Source of the DNA: a bacterium
GTDB taxonomy: Bacteria; Calditrichota; Calditrichia; RBG-13-44-9
Reading direction: 5' to 3'
Length of the DNA stretch: 64,000 nucleotides
Assembly (NCBI GenBank): GCA_020350205.1
Contig: CP070707.1
Coordinates: 1,604,195-1,668,194 of the forward strand
Shown here: positions 24,810-33,174 of the stretch, in pieces
Position numbering within the stretch: the first letter of the stretch is position 1
Layout of the letters: every line of letters begins with the position of its first letter
The notes under the pieces: generated by a model
The model's input: only the letters and a program-made list of their open reading frames with translations
Databases searched by the model: none
Told to the model about the DNA's origin: nothing
Made by a program: the position numbers and the translations under genes

Positions 24810-26306
24810 TTATTTGGACAGAGAACTTATCCAATACCACAAGAGTTTCACCCCAAATCCGGTAGCACCCTCCGGACGGTGACTTTTTGCCGGCATACCA
24901 TAGGCCGTGCCAGCGATATCGAGATGCGCCCAGGCGGTTTTGCCAACAAATTGCTGCAGAAAAATTGCTGCAGTAATAGCCCCGGCCCCGCTTTTGGTGG
25001 AAATATTTCTGACGTCCGCGAGCTTGCTTTTCATCAGTTCTTTGTAGTCCTCCCACAGCGGAAGTGGCCAGAGTTTTTCCCCGGCCAGGTCTCCGGCCTC
25101 CCGCAACGCCCGGGTTAGGTCATCTTTTTCGCTCAATACCGCTGCGGCCATATTTCCCAGGGCCACTACCACCGCCCCGGTCAGGGTCGCCAGATCTACC
25201 ATAACGTCAGGCTGGTATTTTTGCTCCAGGTAGCTCAAGGCGTCGGCCAGGATTAACCGTCCCTCAGCATCAGTATTGATAATCTCAATGGTCTTCCCGC
25301 TGTAACTGCGCACAATATCGCCGGGTCGAATCGCTTTTCCGGAGGGCATATTTTCCACCAGCGGCAGGGCTGCCACCACATTGATTGGCAGTCGGGTTGC
25401 GGAAACCACCGACAGGGCTCCCAGAACCGCCGCCGCCCCGCTCATATCATATTTCATCTCTTCCATATTTTTTGAGGGCTTGATGGATATTCCTCCGCTA
25501 TCGAAAGTAACCCCTTTTCCTACCAAACCCACTGTTTGTTTGGCTGCCGGATGCCGATATGAGGCAATGGCCAGGTATGGCGAATGATCACTCCCCTGCG
25601 CCACTGCCAGCAGGGCATTCATTCGCTTCTTTTCCAGCGCCTTCCTGTCCAGAACTTCCAGCTGCCATTTGTGGATCTCTCCCAGCTCCCTCATTCGCTT
25701 CACGAAGACCTGCGGGGTCAGTTCATTAGAGGGAAATTCCGCCAGCTGCCGGGCCAAATTCACTGCCTTTCCAAGATGTTCTCCGGTCTCCAGCCATTTC
25801 GTAAGCCGTTTTGGGGGATGGGGATGAATGATTTCAATCATTTCCACTTCCGGGGGGAGCTCCTCCCGCTCGGTCTGGAAGTGCGTCACCCGATACGCGG
25901 CGGTGTGAAGCGCTGCAACGCATTCGATAAATAAATTTTCCGGGTCCCTCGTTTGAGGGAACTGCCCATCCCAGTAGATTCCCGCTTTTACCTCTTTCAG
26001 TTCATTCATCACCTGCAAGGCAGCACCCCACCACTGCCGGGCTTTATCCAGATTCCATTCACTCTCTTTACCGGCTCCCTGCAGTACAACCAGCGGGATG
26101 CGGTTATGGGTGGTATAAATCAGCCGTTTTTGATGTAGCTTCCATTCCGGACGCGGATGCTGAAACAGCTGATCCGGAACAGGATGCAGGTGTTCAATTA
26201 AAAAATTCAAAGCATGTGGCCAGACTTTTTTATCCTGGAAAACCGGTAGTATGAGTACTGGAATTTCAAGAATCTGTAAACGTTTCGATCTGATTTGCAC
26301 TTTCAT
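24810..26306 (-). CDS. pepA: Leucyl aminopeptidase (M17 family)
   Basis: 498 residues. The C-terminal catalytic half is clear: GLVGKGVTFDSGGISIKPS with metal-binding Lys and Asp, MKYDMSGAAAVLGAL, and NTDAEGRLILADALSY with the second Asp, Glu and catalytic Arg. VDLATLTGAVVVALGN and AHLDIAGTAYG close the domain. The N-terminal ~170 residues are the variable M17 domain. Two Zn/Mn ions are used to remove N-terminal residues from peptides in the cytosol. The gene is relatively G+C-rich like the neighbouring aldo/keto reductase and protease genes. Divergent from the secreted protein at 26554. Confidence 0.95.
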   Translation of the reverse strand: MKVQIRSKRLQILEIPVLILPVFQDKKVWPHALNFLIEHLHPVPDQLFQHPRPEWKLHQKRLIYTTHNRIPLVVLQGAGKESEWNLDKARQWWGAALQVMNELKEVKAGIYWDGQFPQTRDPENLFIECVAALHTAAYRVTHFQTEREELPPEVEMIEIIHPHPPKRLTKWLETGEHLGKAVNLARQLAEFPSNELTPQVFVKRMRELGEIHKWQLEVLDRKALEKKRMNALLAVAQGSDHSPYLAIASYRHPAAKQTVGLVGKGVTFDSGGISIKPSKNMEEMKYDMSGAAAVLGALSVVSATRLPINVVAALPLVENMPSGKAIRPGDIVRSYSGKTIEIINTDAEGRLILADALSYLEQKYQPDVMVDLATLTGAVVVALGNMAAAVLSEKDDLTRALREAGDLAGEKLWPLPLWEDYKELMKSKLADVRNISTKSGAGAITAAIFLQQFVGKTAWAHLDIAGTAYGMPAKSHRPEGATGFGVKLLWYWISSLSK

Positions 26307-26553
26307 AGGGTTGTATACCTTGCTTGTGTTATTATTTTGATGGATTCAACTTTTTAACATGAAATAAAGTATGAATTTAACGATTTCTTCCTGGAAAAAC
26401 AAAATTAAAGCTGCTTTACAATTTCACTTTTGACCGGTATCTCTAATCTCAAATTTACTCTTTCATTTATACAAATTATTCTTTAAATTTTGGACGGAAC
26501 AATTTTTAAACCTTCACGGTTAGTTTGGTATGAAGGTTATTTCAGGAGGTATC

Positions 26554-27021
26554 ATGCGGAAATTTATGGTTCTTTTTGTATTATTGTCGCTGCCGTTATT
26601 GGCACAAGCCCAGTTGAAAGAAAAGACAAAAATGCCTGAATTTTCTCAGGTTGGAATCAGACCCTACAGCAATGTGATTCTGGGCTTTCTCAATTCAGAC
26701 CGTTTAAGCATGAACCATACCTTTTCCATGAGTTATATGAGCATGGGTAGTGCCGGCGGGATGATGGTCAACAGTTATATGAACACCATTAATTATCAAA
26801 TCAGTAATCCGCTTTTTCTGCGATTGAATCTGGGCGTCATGAACACGCCTTATAATTCATTCAGCAATCCTGCATTGAATAATACCCAATTTTTCGGGGG
26901 TGCAGAACTTTTTTACCAGCCTTCGGATAACAGCATGATTAAGCTGGGCGTTCAGGTAGGCCCTGGATATTATGGACCCGGTTATTATGGACCCCGGTAT
27001 TATAATGGAATGGGTTGGTAA
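26554..27021 (+). CDS. Small secreted protein with Gly-Tyr-Pro-rich C-terminus
   Basis: 155 residues; the ATG at 26554 is chosen because AGGAGG lies just before it, rather than an upstream Met at 26530. Residues 1-19 are a signal peptide ending AQAQ. The body is Met-, Ser- and Asn-rich with likely beta strands (SMNHTFSMSYMSMGSAGGMM, NPLFLRLNLGVMNTPYN), resembling an outer-membrane barrel fragment. The C-terminus has a GPGYYGPGYYGPRYY repeat. No family recognised. The LytR_C gene begins 17 bases downstream, so they may share a transcript. Confidence 0.75.
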   Translation: MRKFMVLFVLLSLPLLAQAQLKEKTKMPEFSQVGIRPYSNVILGFLNSDRLSMNHTFSMSYMSMGSAGGMMVNSYMNTINYQISNPLFLRLNLGVMNTPYNSFSNPALNNTQFFGGAELFYQPSDNSMIKLGVQVGPGYYGPGYYGPRYYNGMGW

Positions 27022-27038
27022 ATGAGTTTAGGAGATGA

Positions 27039-27662
27039 GTGAGTTTGGCACGAAGAACCCGGAGAGACCTTTCCAATAAGAATATCCGTAAAATTATCCA
27101 TAAACAGCAGAAAGAAAGCCGGCAACAGGCCGATACCCGGCTAAAATCATCCCCTGGTTTACTTACTCTTCTAAAGCCATTTTTATATTTTTTACTGGTG
27201 ATCTGCCTGATCTTTGTCGTCTATCAGGTATCGACATCCCTGAATTTTACTGATATTTTCCTTAAACCTGACACGGTGAGCATTGCAAATCAGGAACACA
27301 GTCTCTCCGACCGTGAAACCGAGGGAGAAGAAATAAAGCCCCCCATCAAGCCGGTGAAGCAAAAAACACAGGTTGAGGTACTGAACGGTTGTGGTGTTGC
27401 CGGGATCGCAAAAGACGTCACAGATTTCTTACGTGAAGCCGGTGTTGATGTGGTGTATCTGGGCAACCACAAGAATTTTAATGTTACTGCATCCCAGGTT
27501 GTTGACCGGAGCGGAAATACGGATGAAGCCGGCGAAATTGCAGATATGTTGGGGATCGACGAAAAAGAAGTCATCAGCGAAGTTGATAAAAGCAAACAAC
27601 TGCAAGCTAGCATCATTCTGGGAAAAGACTACAAAAATTTGAAACCGTTTAAGAAAAAATAG
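27039..27662 (+). CDS. Membrane-anchored LytR_C domain protein
   Basis: 207 residues from a GTG with AGGAG four bases upstream; a TTG two codons later is the alternative. A basic N-terminus (RRTRRDLSNKNIRK) precedes one membrane helix (FLYFLLVICLIFVVYQVST, about residues 48-66). After an acidic linker, the C-terminal ~90 residues match LytR_C: VEVLNGCGVAGIAKDVTDFL, VVYLGNHKNFNVTASQVVDR, ADMLGIDEKEVI, and IILGKDY. LytR_C domains are found on LCP-type and other envelope proteins and are thought to bind cell-wall or surface polymers. There is no LCP domain here. The gene sits just upstream of rsfS with a 10-base gap, an arrangement seen in several FCB genomes. Confidence 0.85.
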   Translation: MSLARRTRRDLSNKNIRKIIHKQQKESRQQADTRLKSSPGLLTLLKPFLYFLLVICLIFVVYQVSTSLNFTDIFLKPDTVSIANQEHSLSDRETEGEEIKPPIKPVKQKTQVEVLNGCGVAGIAKDVTDFLREAGVDVVYLGNHKNFNVTASQVVDRSGNTDEAGEIADMLGIDEKEVISEVDKSKQLQASIILGKDYKNLKPFKKK

Positions 27663-27672
27663 AGGGACCTGT

Positions 27673-28053
27673 TTGACTTCAAAAGAACTCTCCCAAAAGT
27701 TAGCCCGGTTATCCTGGGAAAAGAAAGGAAATGATATTCTGATTTTGGACGTTAAAGGCTTAACCGATGTCACTGATTATTTTGTTCTGGTAACAGCTGA
27801 ATCCGATCCTCATGTTAAAGCCATCAGTGATTATCTGCAGGAAAAATTGGAAAAGGAAAAATTAAAAGCCTGGCATAAAGAAGGTTATCAAAACCTGCAA
27901 TGGGTCCTGCTGGATTATATTGATGTGGTTGTTCACATTTTCCAGGAACATTACAGAAAGTTCTATGAGCTGGAAAAACTATGGGGAGATGCACGAATTA
28001 TCCGAGTGGAGGAAGATGCAAAGAATCGAATGGTATTTGCAGAGCAAAATTGA
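27673..28053 (+). CDS. rsfS: Ribosome silencing factor RsfS
   Basis: 126 residues starting at a TTG with GAGGG before it. The RsfS/Iojap core is clear: ILDVKGLTDVTDYFVLVTAES, VKAISDYLQEKLEKEK, WVLLDYIDVVVHIFQEHYRKFYELEKLWGDA. It binds ribosomal protein uL14 and blocks 30S-50S joining when nutrients are short. The stop overlaps the start of argS by about 38 bases in a different frame, so the two are translationally linked. Confidence 0.94.
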   Translation: MTSKELSQKLARLSWEKKGNDILILDVKGLTDVTDYFVLVTAESDPHVKAISDYLQEKLEKEKLKAWHKEGYQNLQWVLLDYIDVVVHIFQEHYRKFYELEKLWGDARIIRVEEDAKNRMVFAEQN

Positions 28054-29659
28054 ACGGGCACTTGAGAGACTTTCCTACCCCAAACTAGCGTACTCTTTTG
28101 ATATCCCAAAAATAGAAACACATGGTGACCTGAGCGTTAACCTGGCTATGTTGCTGGTGAAGGAGGTTCGTCAAAATCCCCGTCAAATTGCGCAACAGAT
28201 CATTGATAATTTGGATATCGATTCTGCTCACATTGAAAAAGCTGAAGTGGCCGGTCCCGGCTTTATCAATTTTTTCTTTTCACCCCAATATTTACAAAAA
28301 ACCGTCAGTAACATCCTCGAAGAGGGAAATCAATATGGTCGGCAAGATTTTGGAAAAACGCAGAATGCCCAGGTGGAATTTGTAAGCGCCAATCCCACCG
28401 GTCCCCTTACCATTGGTCATGGCCGGCAGGCCGTACTGGGAGATACCATAGCTAATTTCCTGGAATGGGCCGGTTACTCGGTAACCCGTGAATATTACTT
28501 TAATAATGCCGGCAGGCAGATGCGTATATTGGGGGATTCCGTAAAACTGCGTTATGAGGGGTTGCTGGGAAAGGCCACTGAATTTCCGGAGGACTATTAT
28601 CAGGGTGAATATATAGTCGATATTGCCAGAAAAATTTTGGAGAAGCATTCGGATGCATTCCTGAACCGCCCTGATAAATCCCTTGACATCTTTAAAGATT
28701 CCGCAGAAACATATATTTTCGAGGATATTAAGGGAACTCTGCAGCGACTCGGCATTCAATTCGATGTTTATTTTAATGAGAAAGATCTGTACGATAGCGG
28801 GGAAATCGAGCAGGTCATCCGTTTACTGAAAGATAAAAATCTGGCGTATGAAAAAGAGGGAGCCCTGTGGTTCCGGTCTACGGAGTTTGGACTCGATCAG
28901 GATCGGGTGATTGTGAAAAGCAGCGGAGAGCCGACCTACCGGCTTCCGGATATTGCTTACCACCGCGATAAATTTGAGCGCGGATTTGACCTGATTGTGG
29001 ATATTTTTGGCGCAGATCATATTGCTACTTATCCTGATGTGCTCGCAGGCATTAAGGCGCTGGGCTACGATGACTCTAAAATCAAGGTTCTTATTCATCA
29101 ATTCGTTACCTTATATCAGGGTTCGGAAAAAGTGAAGATGTCCACCCGCCGGGCGAATTTTGTGACCCTGGATGAATTGATGGATGAAGTGGGGGTGGAT
29201 GTCACCCGCTGGTTCTTTTTAATGCGCAGCATGGACAGTCATCTCAATTTCGACCTGGTGTTGGCAAAATCGCAATCAGACGAAAATCCCGTTTATTATA
29301 ACCAATATGCTCATGCCCGGATTTGCAGTATCCTGAGAAATGCCGCGGAGAAGGAACTGAGCTATAAAAACGAAGTTACTCTGCAGCGGCTGGAGCATCT
29401 TTATGAATTTCAATTGATTAAAAAATTACTGGAATTTCCCACGGTTGTCGAACGCTGTGCCCGGGAATTCACCCCGCACCAGCTCACTCAATATTTATCT
29501 GAGGTATCCACCGCTTTCCATAAGTTCTACACCGAGTGCTGGGTATTGACAACCGATAAAGATTTATCACAGGCCCGGCTGGCTTTGTGCCTGGCCACCA
29601 AAACGGTTCTGGCCAATGGTTTCACAATACTAGGCGTGGCCGCACCGGAATCAATGTAA
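28016..29659 (+). CDS. argS: Arginyl-tRNA synthetase
   Basis: 547 residues from the ATG at 28016, preceded by GGAGGA within RsfS. A longer frame opens at 27920, but its extra 32 residues read as the shadow of rsfS. The class I signature is NPTGPLTIGHGRQAVLGD (HIGH equivalent GHGR) and the KMSKS equivalent is KVKMSTRRANFVTLDEL. The N-terminal ArgS additional domain (THGDLSVNLAMLL) and the C-terminal anticodon-binding helical domain (HARICSILRNA) are both present. Charges tRNA-Arg. Length matches the family. Confidence 0.95.
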   Translation: MQRIEWYLQSKIERALERLSYPKLAYSFDIPKIETHGDLSVNLAMLLVKEVRQNPRQIAQQIIDNLDIDSAHIEKAEVAGPGFINFFFSPQYLQKTVSNILEEGNQYGRQDFGKTQNAQVEFVSANPTGPLTIGHGRQAVLGDTIANFLEWAGYSVTREYYFNNAGRQMRILGDSVKLRYEGLLGKATEFPEDYYQGEYIVDIARKILEKHSDAFLNRPDKSLDIFKDSAETYIFEDIKGTLQRLGIQFDVYFNEKDLYDSGEIEQVIRLLKDKNLAYEKEGALWFRSTEFGLDQDRVIVKSSGEPTYRLPDIAYHRDKFERGFDLIVDIFGADHIATYPDVLAGIKALGYDDSKIKVLIHQFVTLYQGSEKVKMSTRRANFVTLDELMDEVGVDVTRWFFLMRSMDSHLNFDLVLAKSQSDENPVYYNQYAHARICSILRNAAEKELSYKNEVTLQRLEHLYEFQLIKKLLEFPTVVERCAREFTPHQLTQYLSEVSTAFHKFYTECWVLTTDKDLSQARLALCLATKTVLANGFTILGVAAPESM

Positions 29660-29695
29660 ATTCTAACCTCTTTATATTAATCCTGGAGATCACCG

Positions 29696-30595
29696 ATGTC
29701 AATTTTAGTTGTGGGTTCAATTGCCCTGGATAGTGTCGAAACCCAGCAGGGTAAAGTCACCGATTCGCCGGGCGGATCAGCACTTTTTTTCAGTGCGTCT
29801 GCCAGTTTTTTTGCACCGGTCAACATGGTAGGGGTAGTCGGGGAAGATTTTGATTTTAATCATATCGACTTTCTTAAAAATAAAAATGTGGACTTCATGG
29901 GTTTAAAGGTTGAAAAAGGCGAGACTTTCCGCTGGGGTGGCCGTTATCATAGTAACATGAATCAGCGCGATACCTTATACACGTATCTCAATGTATTTGA
30001 GACATTCAAGCCCTCCATTCCCGATAAATATCGTAACAGTGAATATGTTTTCCTGGCAAACATTGATCCGGAGTTGCAACTGCAGGTGCTTGCCAGTATT
30101 CCCTCTCCCATTCTGACTGTATTAGATACCATGAATTTCTGGATCGGCGGAAAACGCCAGGAACTGCAGGAAGTAATCAGCCAAGTCGATGTGATGATTT
30201 TAAACGATGAAGAAATCCGGGAATTGACCGGAATTCACAATATTCACCTGGCGGGTAAACAACTATTACAAGAGGGCCCGAAGGTGCTGGTGATCAAAAA
30301 GGGAGAACACGGTGCCGTGATGATGACGACTGATGATTATTTCTCGGCTCCCGCATTTCCGGTAGAGAATGTCGTGGATCCAACCGGCGCCGGAGACTGT
30401 TTTGCCGGAGGATTTCTGGGTTATTTGGCCACCTGTTCGACCCTGAGTAACGAAAATTACCGCAAAGCGGTGGCCTATGGAACCGTTATCGCTTCCTTTA
30501 ATGTTGAATCTTTCAGTTTTAATAAATTAAAGGAAATTTCCCGGCAGGATATCGAATCGAGGATGGAAACTTTCCGGAATCTAACACGTTTCTAA
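29696..30595 (+). CDS. PfkB-family sugar/nucleoside kinase
   Basis: 299 residues. Begins ILVVGSIALDSVETQQG, has GGSALFFSASASFFAPVNMVG and VGVVGEDF as the substrate side, VMILNDEEIRELTG midway, and the C-terminal PfkB signature DPTGAGDCFAGGFLGYLA with the catalytic Asp. Phosphorylates a sugar, sugar-phosphate or nucleoside; the closest feel is the adenosine/ribokinase-like kinases often found in FCB genomes, but the substrate is not determined. It is 36 bases after argS and overlaps the convergent RmlD-like gene by 4 bases at the stop. Confidence 0.9.
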   Translation: MSILVVGSIALDSVETQQGKVTDSPGGSALFFSASASFFAPVNMVGVVGEDFDFNHIDFLKNKNVDFMGLKVEKGETFRWGGRYHSNMNQRDTLYTYLNVFETFKPSIPDKYRNSEYVFLANIDPELQLQVLASIPSPILTVLDTMNFWIGGKRQELQEVISQVDVMILNDEEIRELTGIHNIHLAGKQLLQEGPKVLVIKKGEHGAVMMTTDDYFSAPAFPVENVVDPTGAGDCFAGGFLGYLATCSTLSNENYRKAVAYGTVIASFNVESFSFNKLKEISRQDIESRMETFRNLTRF

Positions 30596-31473
30596 TTTTC
30601 AGAAAATGCCAGCCTGCAGCCTTCCTCAAAATCCGAGAAGTGGGTTTTAAGAATACCTGCAGCCCGGGAGCTATCCAGGGAACAATCCAGAGGTCGCGGT
30701 GCATTCATTTGCACATCACTGGATTTTACCGGGATCAGAAGACTGCTATCCAGATTAAAAATCCAGCACAATACCAAGCCCATTTCATACCGATTAAACC
30801 GCTGTGGTCCACCCACATGGAGTAAACCGCAATAGTCGTGATGCACCAGTTCCCAGATGGCATTCGCCAGATCCTTTACCAAAACAGGTGTGCGGTATTG
30901 ATCTGTAAAAGCATGTATATTTTGACCGCTTCGCAGGCGCCGGAACATAATTTCTGAAAAAGAAGGCCGGCTATCTAAAGCCGAACCATAAAAAAGAGCC
31001 GGGCGGATAACCACCATATTGGAAGGATTGTCCAGGATATATCGCTCTGCCTCAGATTTGGTTCTGGCATAAACATTCAGGGGACAGGGCTTATCTTCTT
31101 CCTTATAATGCCCCCGATTTCCTTCAAAAACCACATCGGAGGAAATAAAGATGAAGCGGCTACCCAAAGACCTTGCTAAATCACTCAAACGGCAAGTCGT
31201 TTCAAAATTAATTTTGCGGGCCGGGACCGGATGTGATTCACACTCATCAATATCAGCCATGGCCGCCGTGTGAATAATAATATCCGGCCGCAATTTTTGA
31301 ATGAACTCCCAATGACCGGTTCGAAAATCAGCCTGGAAAAGTTCAAGTTTACTGCCAGGATTTTCGGGTATAGTTTGACAATAATGAGCGATAATTTGGG
31401 TATTTCGCGGGGCAAGTTTTAGCAGATTTTGTCCCAGAAAACCTGAACTGCCTGTGATGAGGACTTTTTTCAT
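30592..31473 (-). CDS. RmlD-like NAD(P)-dependent sugar reductase (SDR extended)
   Basis: 293 residues. N-terminal Rossmann motif ITGSSGFLGQNLL, then IIHTAAMADIDECESHP, FISSDVVFEGNRGHYKEED and the catalytic YARTKSEAERY (Tyr-x3-Lys), the dTDP-4-dehydrorhamnose reductase-like pattern. The C-terminal part has the substrate domain (LLHVGGPQRFNRYEMG). In the dTDP-rhamnose pathway it would follow RfbB, which is encoded at 54086-55111, but rfbA and rfbC are not in the window, so a related role (for example nucleoside-diphosphate-sugar epimerisation/reduction) is possible. It starts 13 bases after the DUF5683 gene stop. Confidence 0.82.
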   Translation of the reverse strand: MKKVLITGSSGFLGQNLLKLAPRNTQIIAHYCQTIPENPGSKLELFQADFRTGHWEFIQKLRPDIIIHTAAMADIDECESHPVPARKINFETTCRLSDLARSLGSRFIFISSDVVFEGNRGHYKEEDKPCPLNVYARTKSEAERYILDNPSNMVVIRPALFYGSALDSRPSFSEIMFRRLRSGQNIHAFTDQYRTPVLVKDLANAIWELVHHDYCGLLHVGGPQRFNRYEMGLVLCWIFNLDSSLLIPVKSSDVQMNAPRPLDCSLDSSRAAGILKTHFSDFEEGCRLAFSEN

Positions 31474-31486
31474 AAACCGGGATTTT

Positions 31487-32191
31487 TTACCAGTTCAGTG
31501 AAAAATTCAGATTTAATACTCCTGCACCGGTCTGGGTGGTTTTATAGTTAAAATGTAAGTGAGACATCTGTCTGTCCTGTTTCTTATTTTCCTTGCGGAT
31601 GATCCGAACCACATCAATGGCGCTGACCAGGCGATTGAGAACAAAGGCACCCACCACAAAAGTGGCGCGTCTCTCCCAGTTATGCTCCTTTACCCTCAGA
31701 TTATTATAATAGCCGCGGCTTTCTTTGGAATCCCATTGCCAGTAATAGTCAGCAGCTTCCGGATAAAGGGCATCCTTATTCCGATCTCTCAATCTCTGTT
31801 CATTAAAGGCATATATATTATCAGAACTACCAATATCGATCCAGTATTGTTCATCTTTTTGCGCAGTATTTACCTCTGCATGAACCGAGGCATAACCACG
31901 GTAATCCCTCTGGATAACATTGGCATAAGATTGGGTACCAAAATAACCGACCCACAGTAAAAATTCTGTTCCCATAAAAAATTTTGCCCGTCCCTTATAA
32001 CCCATTGACCATTGTCCGGCACCTGGCAAAATCAAGGAATACAGAATATTTTTCGTTTTCGACGGTGTCTTCTTTTGTGCATTTTCCATTTCATCCTGCA
32101 ACTGTGTGCCATTAGGCCACGGTTGGGCTTGCTGAGCCAGAGAAATTGAAATAAAAACAAGCAGTGCAAAGCAAATAAGTTTCAAGTTCAT
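31487..32191 (-). CDS. DUF5683-type secreted/membrane protein
   Basis: 234 residues from the ATG at 32189-32191 with AGGA upstream. Signal peptide (LICFALLVFISISLAQQ). The core LYSLILPGAGQWSMGYKGRA, followed by the hydrophobic KFFMGTEFLLWVGYFGTQSY, is the DUF5683 hallmark of a short membrane hairpin. The middle carries YRGYASVHAEVN and ADYYWQWDSKE, and ATFVVGAFVLNRLVSAIDVV gives a second hydrophobic segment. Function unknown; such proteins are common in Bacteroidota and relatives and are suspected envelope components. It follows another DUF5683-like gene by 56 bases and shares that gene's layout (periplasmic loop between two hydrophobic zones), suggesting duplication. Confidence 0.78.
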   Translation of the reverse strand: MNLKLICFALLVFISISLAQQAQPWPNGTQLQDEMENAQKKTPSKTKNILYSLILPGAGQWSMGYKGRAKFFMGTEFLLWVGYFGTQSYANVIQRDYRGYASVHAEVNTAQKDEQYWIDIGSSDNIYAFNEQRLRDRNKDALYPEAADYYWQWDSKESRGYYNNLRVKEHNWERRATFVVGAFVLNRLVSAIDVVRIIRKENKKQDRQMSHLHFNYKTTQTGAGVLNLNFSLNW

Positions 32192-32247
32192 TTCACAGTT
32201 TCCTGATATCAATTCACCATAACGATATTTTTACAGAGAGTGCTGCA

Positions 32248-33174
32248 TTACCATTTTACATTCACACCGAACATATTCAGATAATCCCCTTTATAGCGGA
32301 TATTGTTGTAACTCATTTCCATCTGGACCTGTCTGCGGTTGTAATTGCGGGTGGTGAATCCGGCGTCAATCGCGGACACCACATGATTGATTAGAACAGC
32401 CATCAACCCATACTGGGCCATATCATAATACCGGTTAGCCTGATCACGCATATCCATATAAAAATTAACACTGGGGGTTACATTCTCGGGTCGATAGTCA
32501 ATATCAAAGCTGGCGTCATTCCAGGCATTACCGAACTGGCCGGGATATTTCCCGATCATTTCATAATATTGCTGGGTTTTAGTCGACGGCAGGCGATGAC
32601 TGAATTCATTTCCTTCAATTTCCCGCAGATTGGAGATAATTTCATCCCTGTTGGCATTAAAGTATTGTTCATTGATGAGATACCAGGTTCCACCATTTGG
32701 AGCGGTGACCATTTCTACATAATTCTCCGGCACCACTAGATCGGTATAGATTCCCTTATCCAATCCCACCCAGTTTACATAGGACCAGTAGCGGTACTCG
32801 TCCCAGTTCGCATCAGCGTATTGCCTGAATTCCAGGTCTTTATCATCCCCCTTCTGTGTATTGGAAATATTTACCGCCAGGGCACTCACTTCAATTGCCA
32901 GAAAAACGGCGGTTTTTATATAAGACTTGGCATAGAATTGACCACTTCCGGGAATGAGGGCCGAAAATAACACCGCCTTTCCCACTGACTTTTGATTGGG
33001 GACTTCAGATTCCACATAGGAATACGAGGTGTCCTGGGTTTTTGACATCGCCTGATTACGTAATTCCAGCCGCCGTGCCAGTAATTCATCGTTTCCCCAG
33101 TTAAAAGGCGTCTGAGCATGCATCATGGAGAAACAAAAAAGAAAAAATATTGCATAGCTTGATATGCGGCTCAT
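32248..33174 (-). CDS. DUF5683-like envelope protein, larger paralogue
   Basis: 308 residues. Signal peptide 1-20 (IFFLFCFSMMHAQ). VLFSALIPGSGQFYAKSYIK and the helix TAVFLAIEVSALAVNI are the DUF5683-like hairpin; NHVVSAIDAGFTTRNYNRRQ near the end parallels NRLVSAIDVVRIIRK in the downstream gene. The intervening ~130 residues are acidic, Tyr- and Asn-rich. The ATG overlaps the stop of the preceding 1071-residue gene by 4 bases (ATGA), so the two are translationally coupled and likely work together at the outer membrane. Function not known. Confidence 0.78.
   Translation of the reverse strand: MSRISSYAIFFLFCFSMMHAQTPFNWGNDELLARRLELRNQAMSKTQDTSYSYVESEVPNQKSVGKAVLFSALIPGSGQFYAKSYIKTAVFLAIEVSALAVNISNTQKGDDKDLEFRQYADANWDEYRYWSYVNWVGLDKGIYTDLVVPENYVEMVTAPNGGTWYLINEQYFNANRDEIISNLREIEGNEFSHRLPSTKTQQYYEMIGKYPGQFGNAWNDASFDIDYRPENVTPSVNFYMDMRDQANRYYDMAQYGLMAVLINHVVSAIDAGFTTRNYNRRQVQMEMSYNNIRYKGDYLNMFGVNVKW

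Noticed and set aside
24753..25118. 121-codon plus-strand frame over the end of pepA
   Set aside because: It is antisense to the conserved C-terminal catalytic part of leucyl aminopeptidase.
27920..28015. 32-residue extension of argS
   Set aside because: It lies wholly within rsfS in another frame and looks unlike ArgS; the ATG at 28016 follows GGAGGA.
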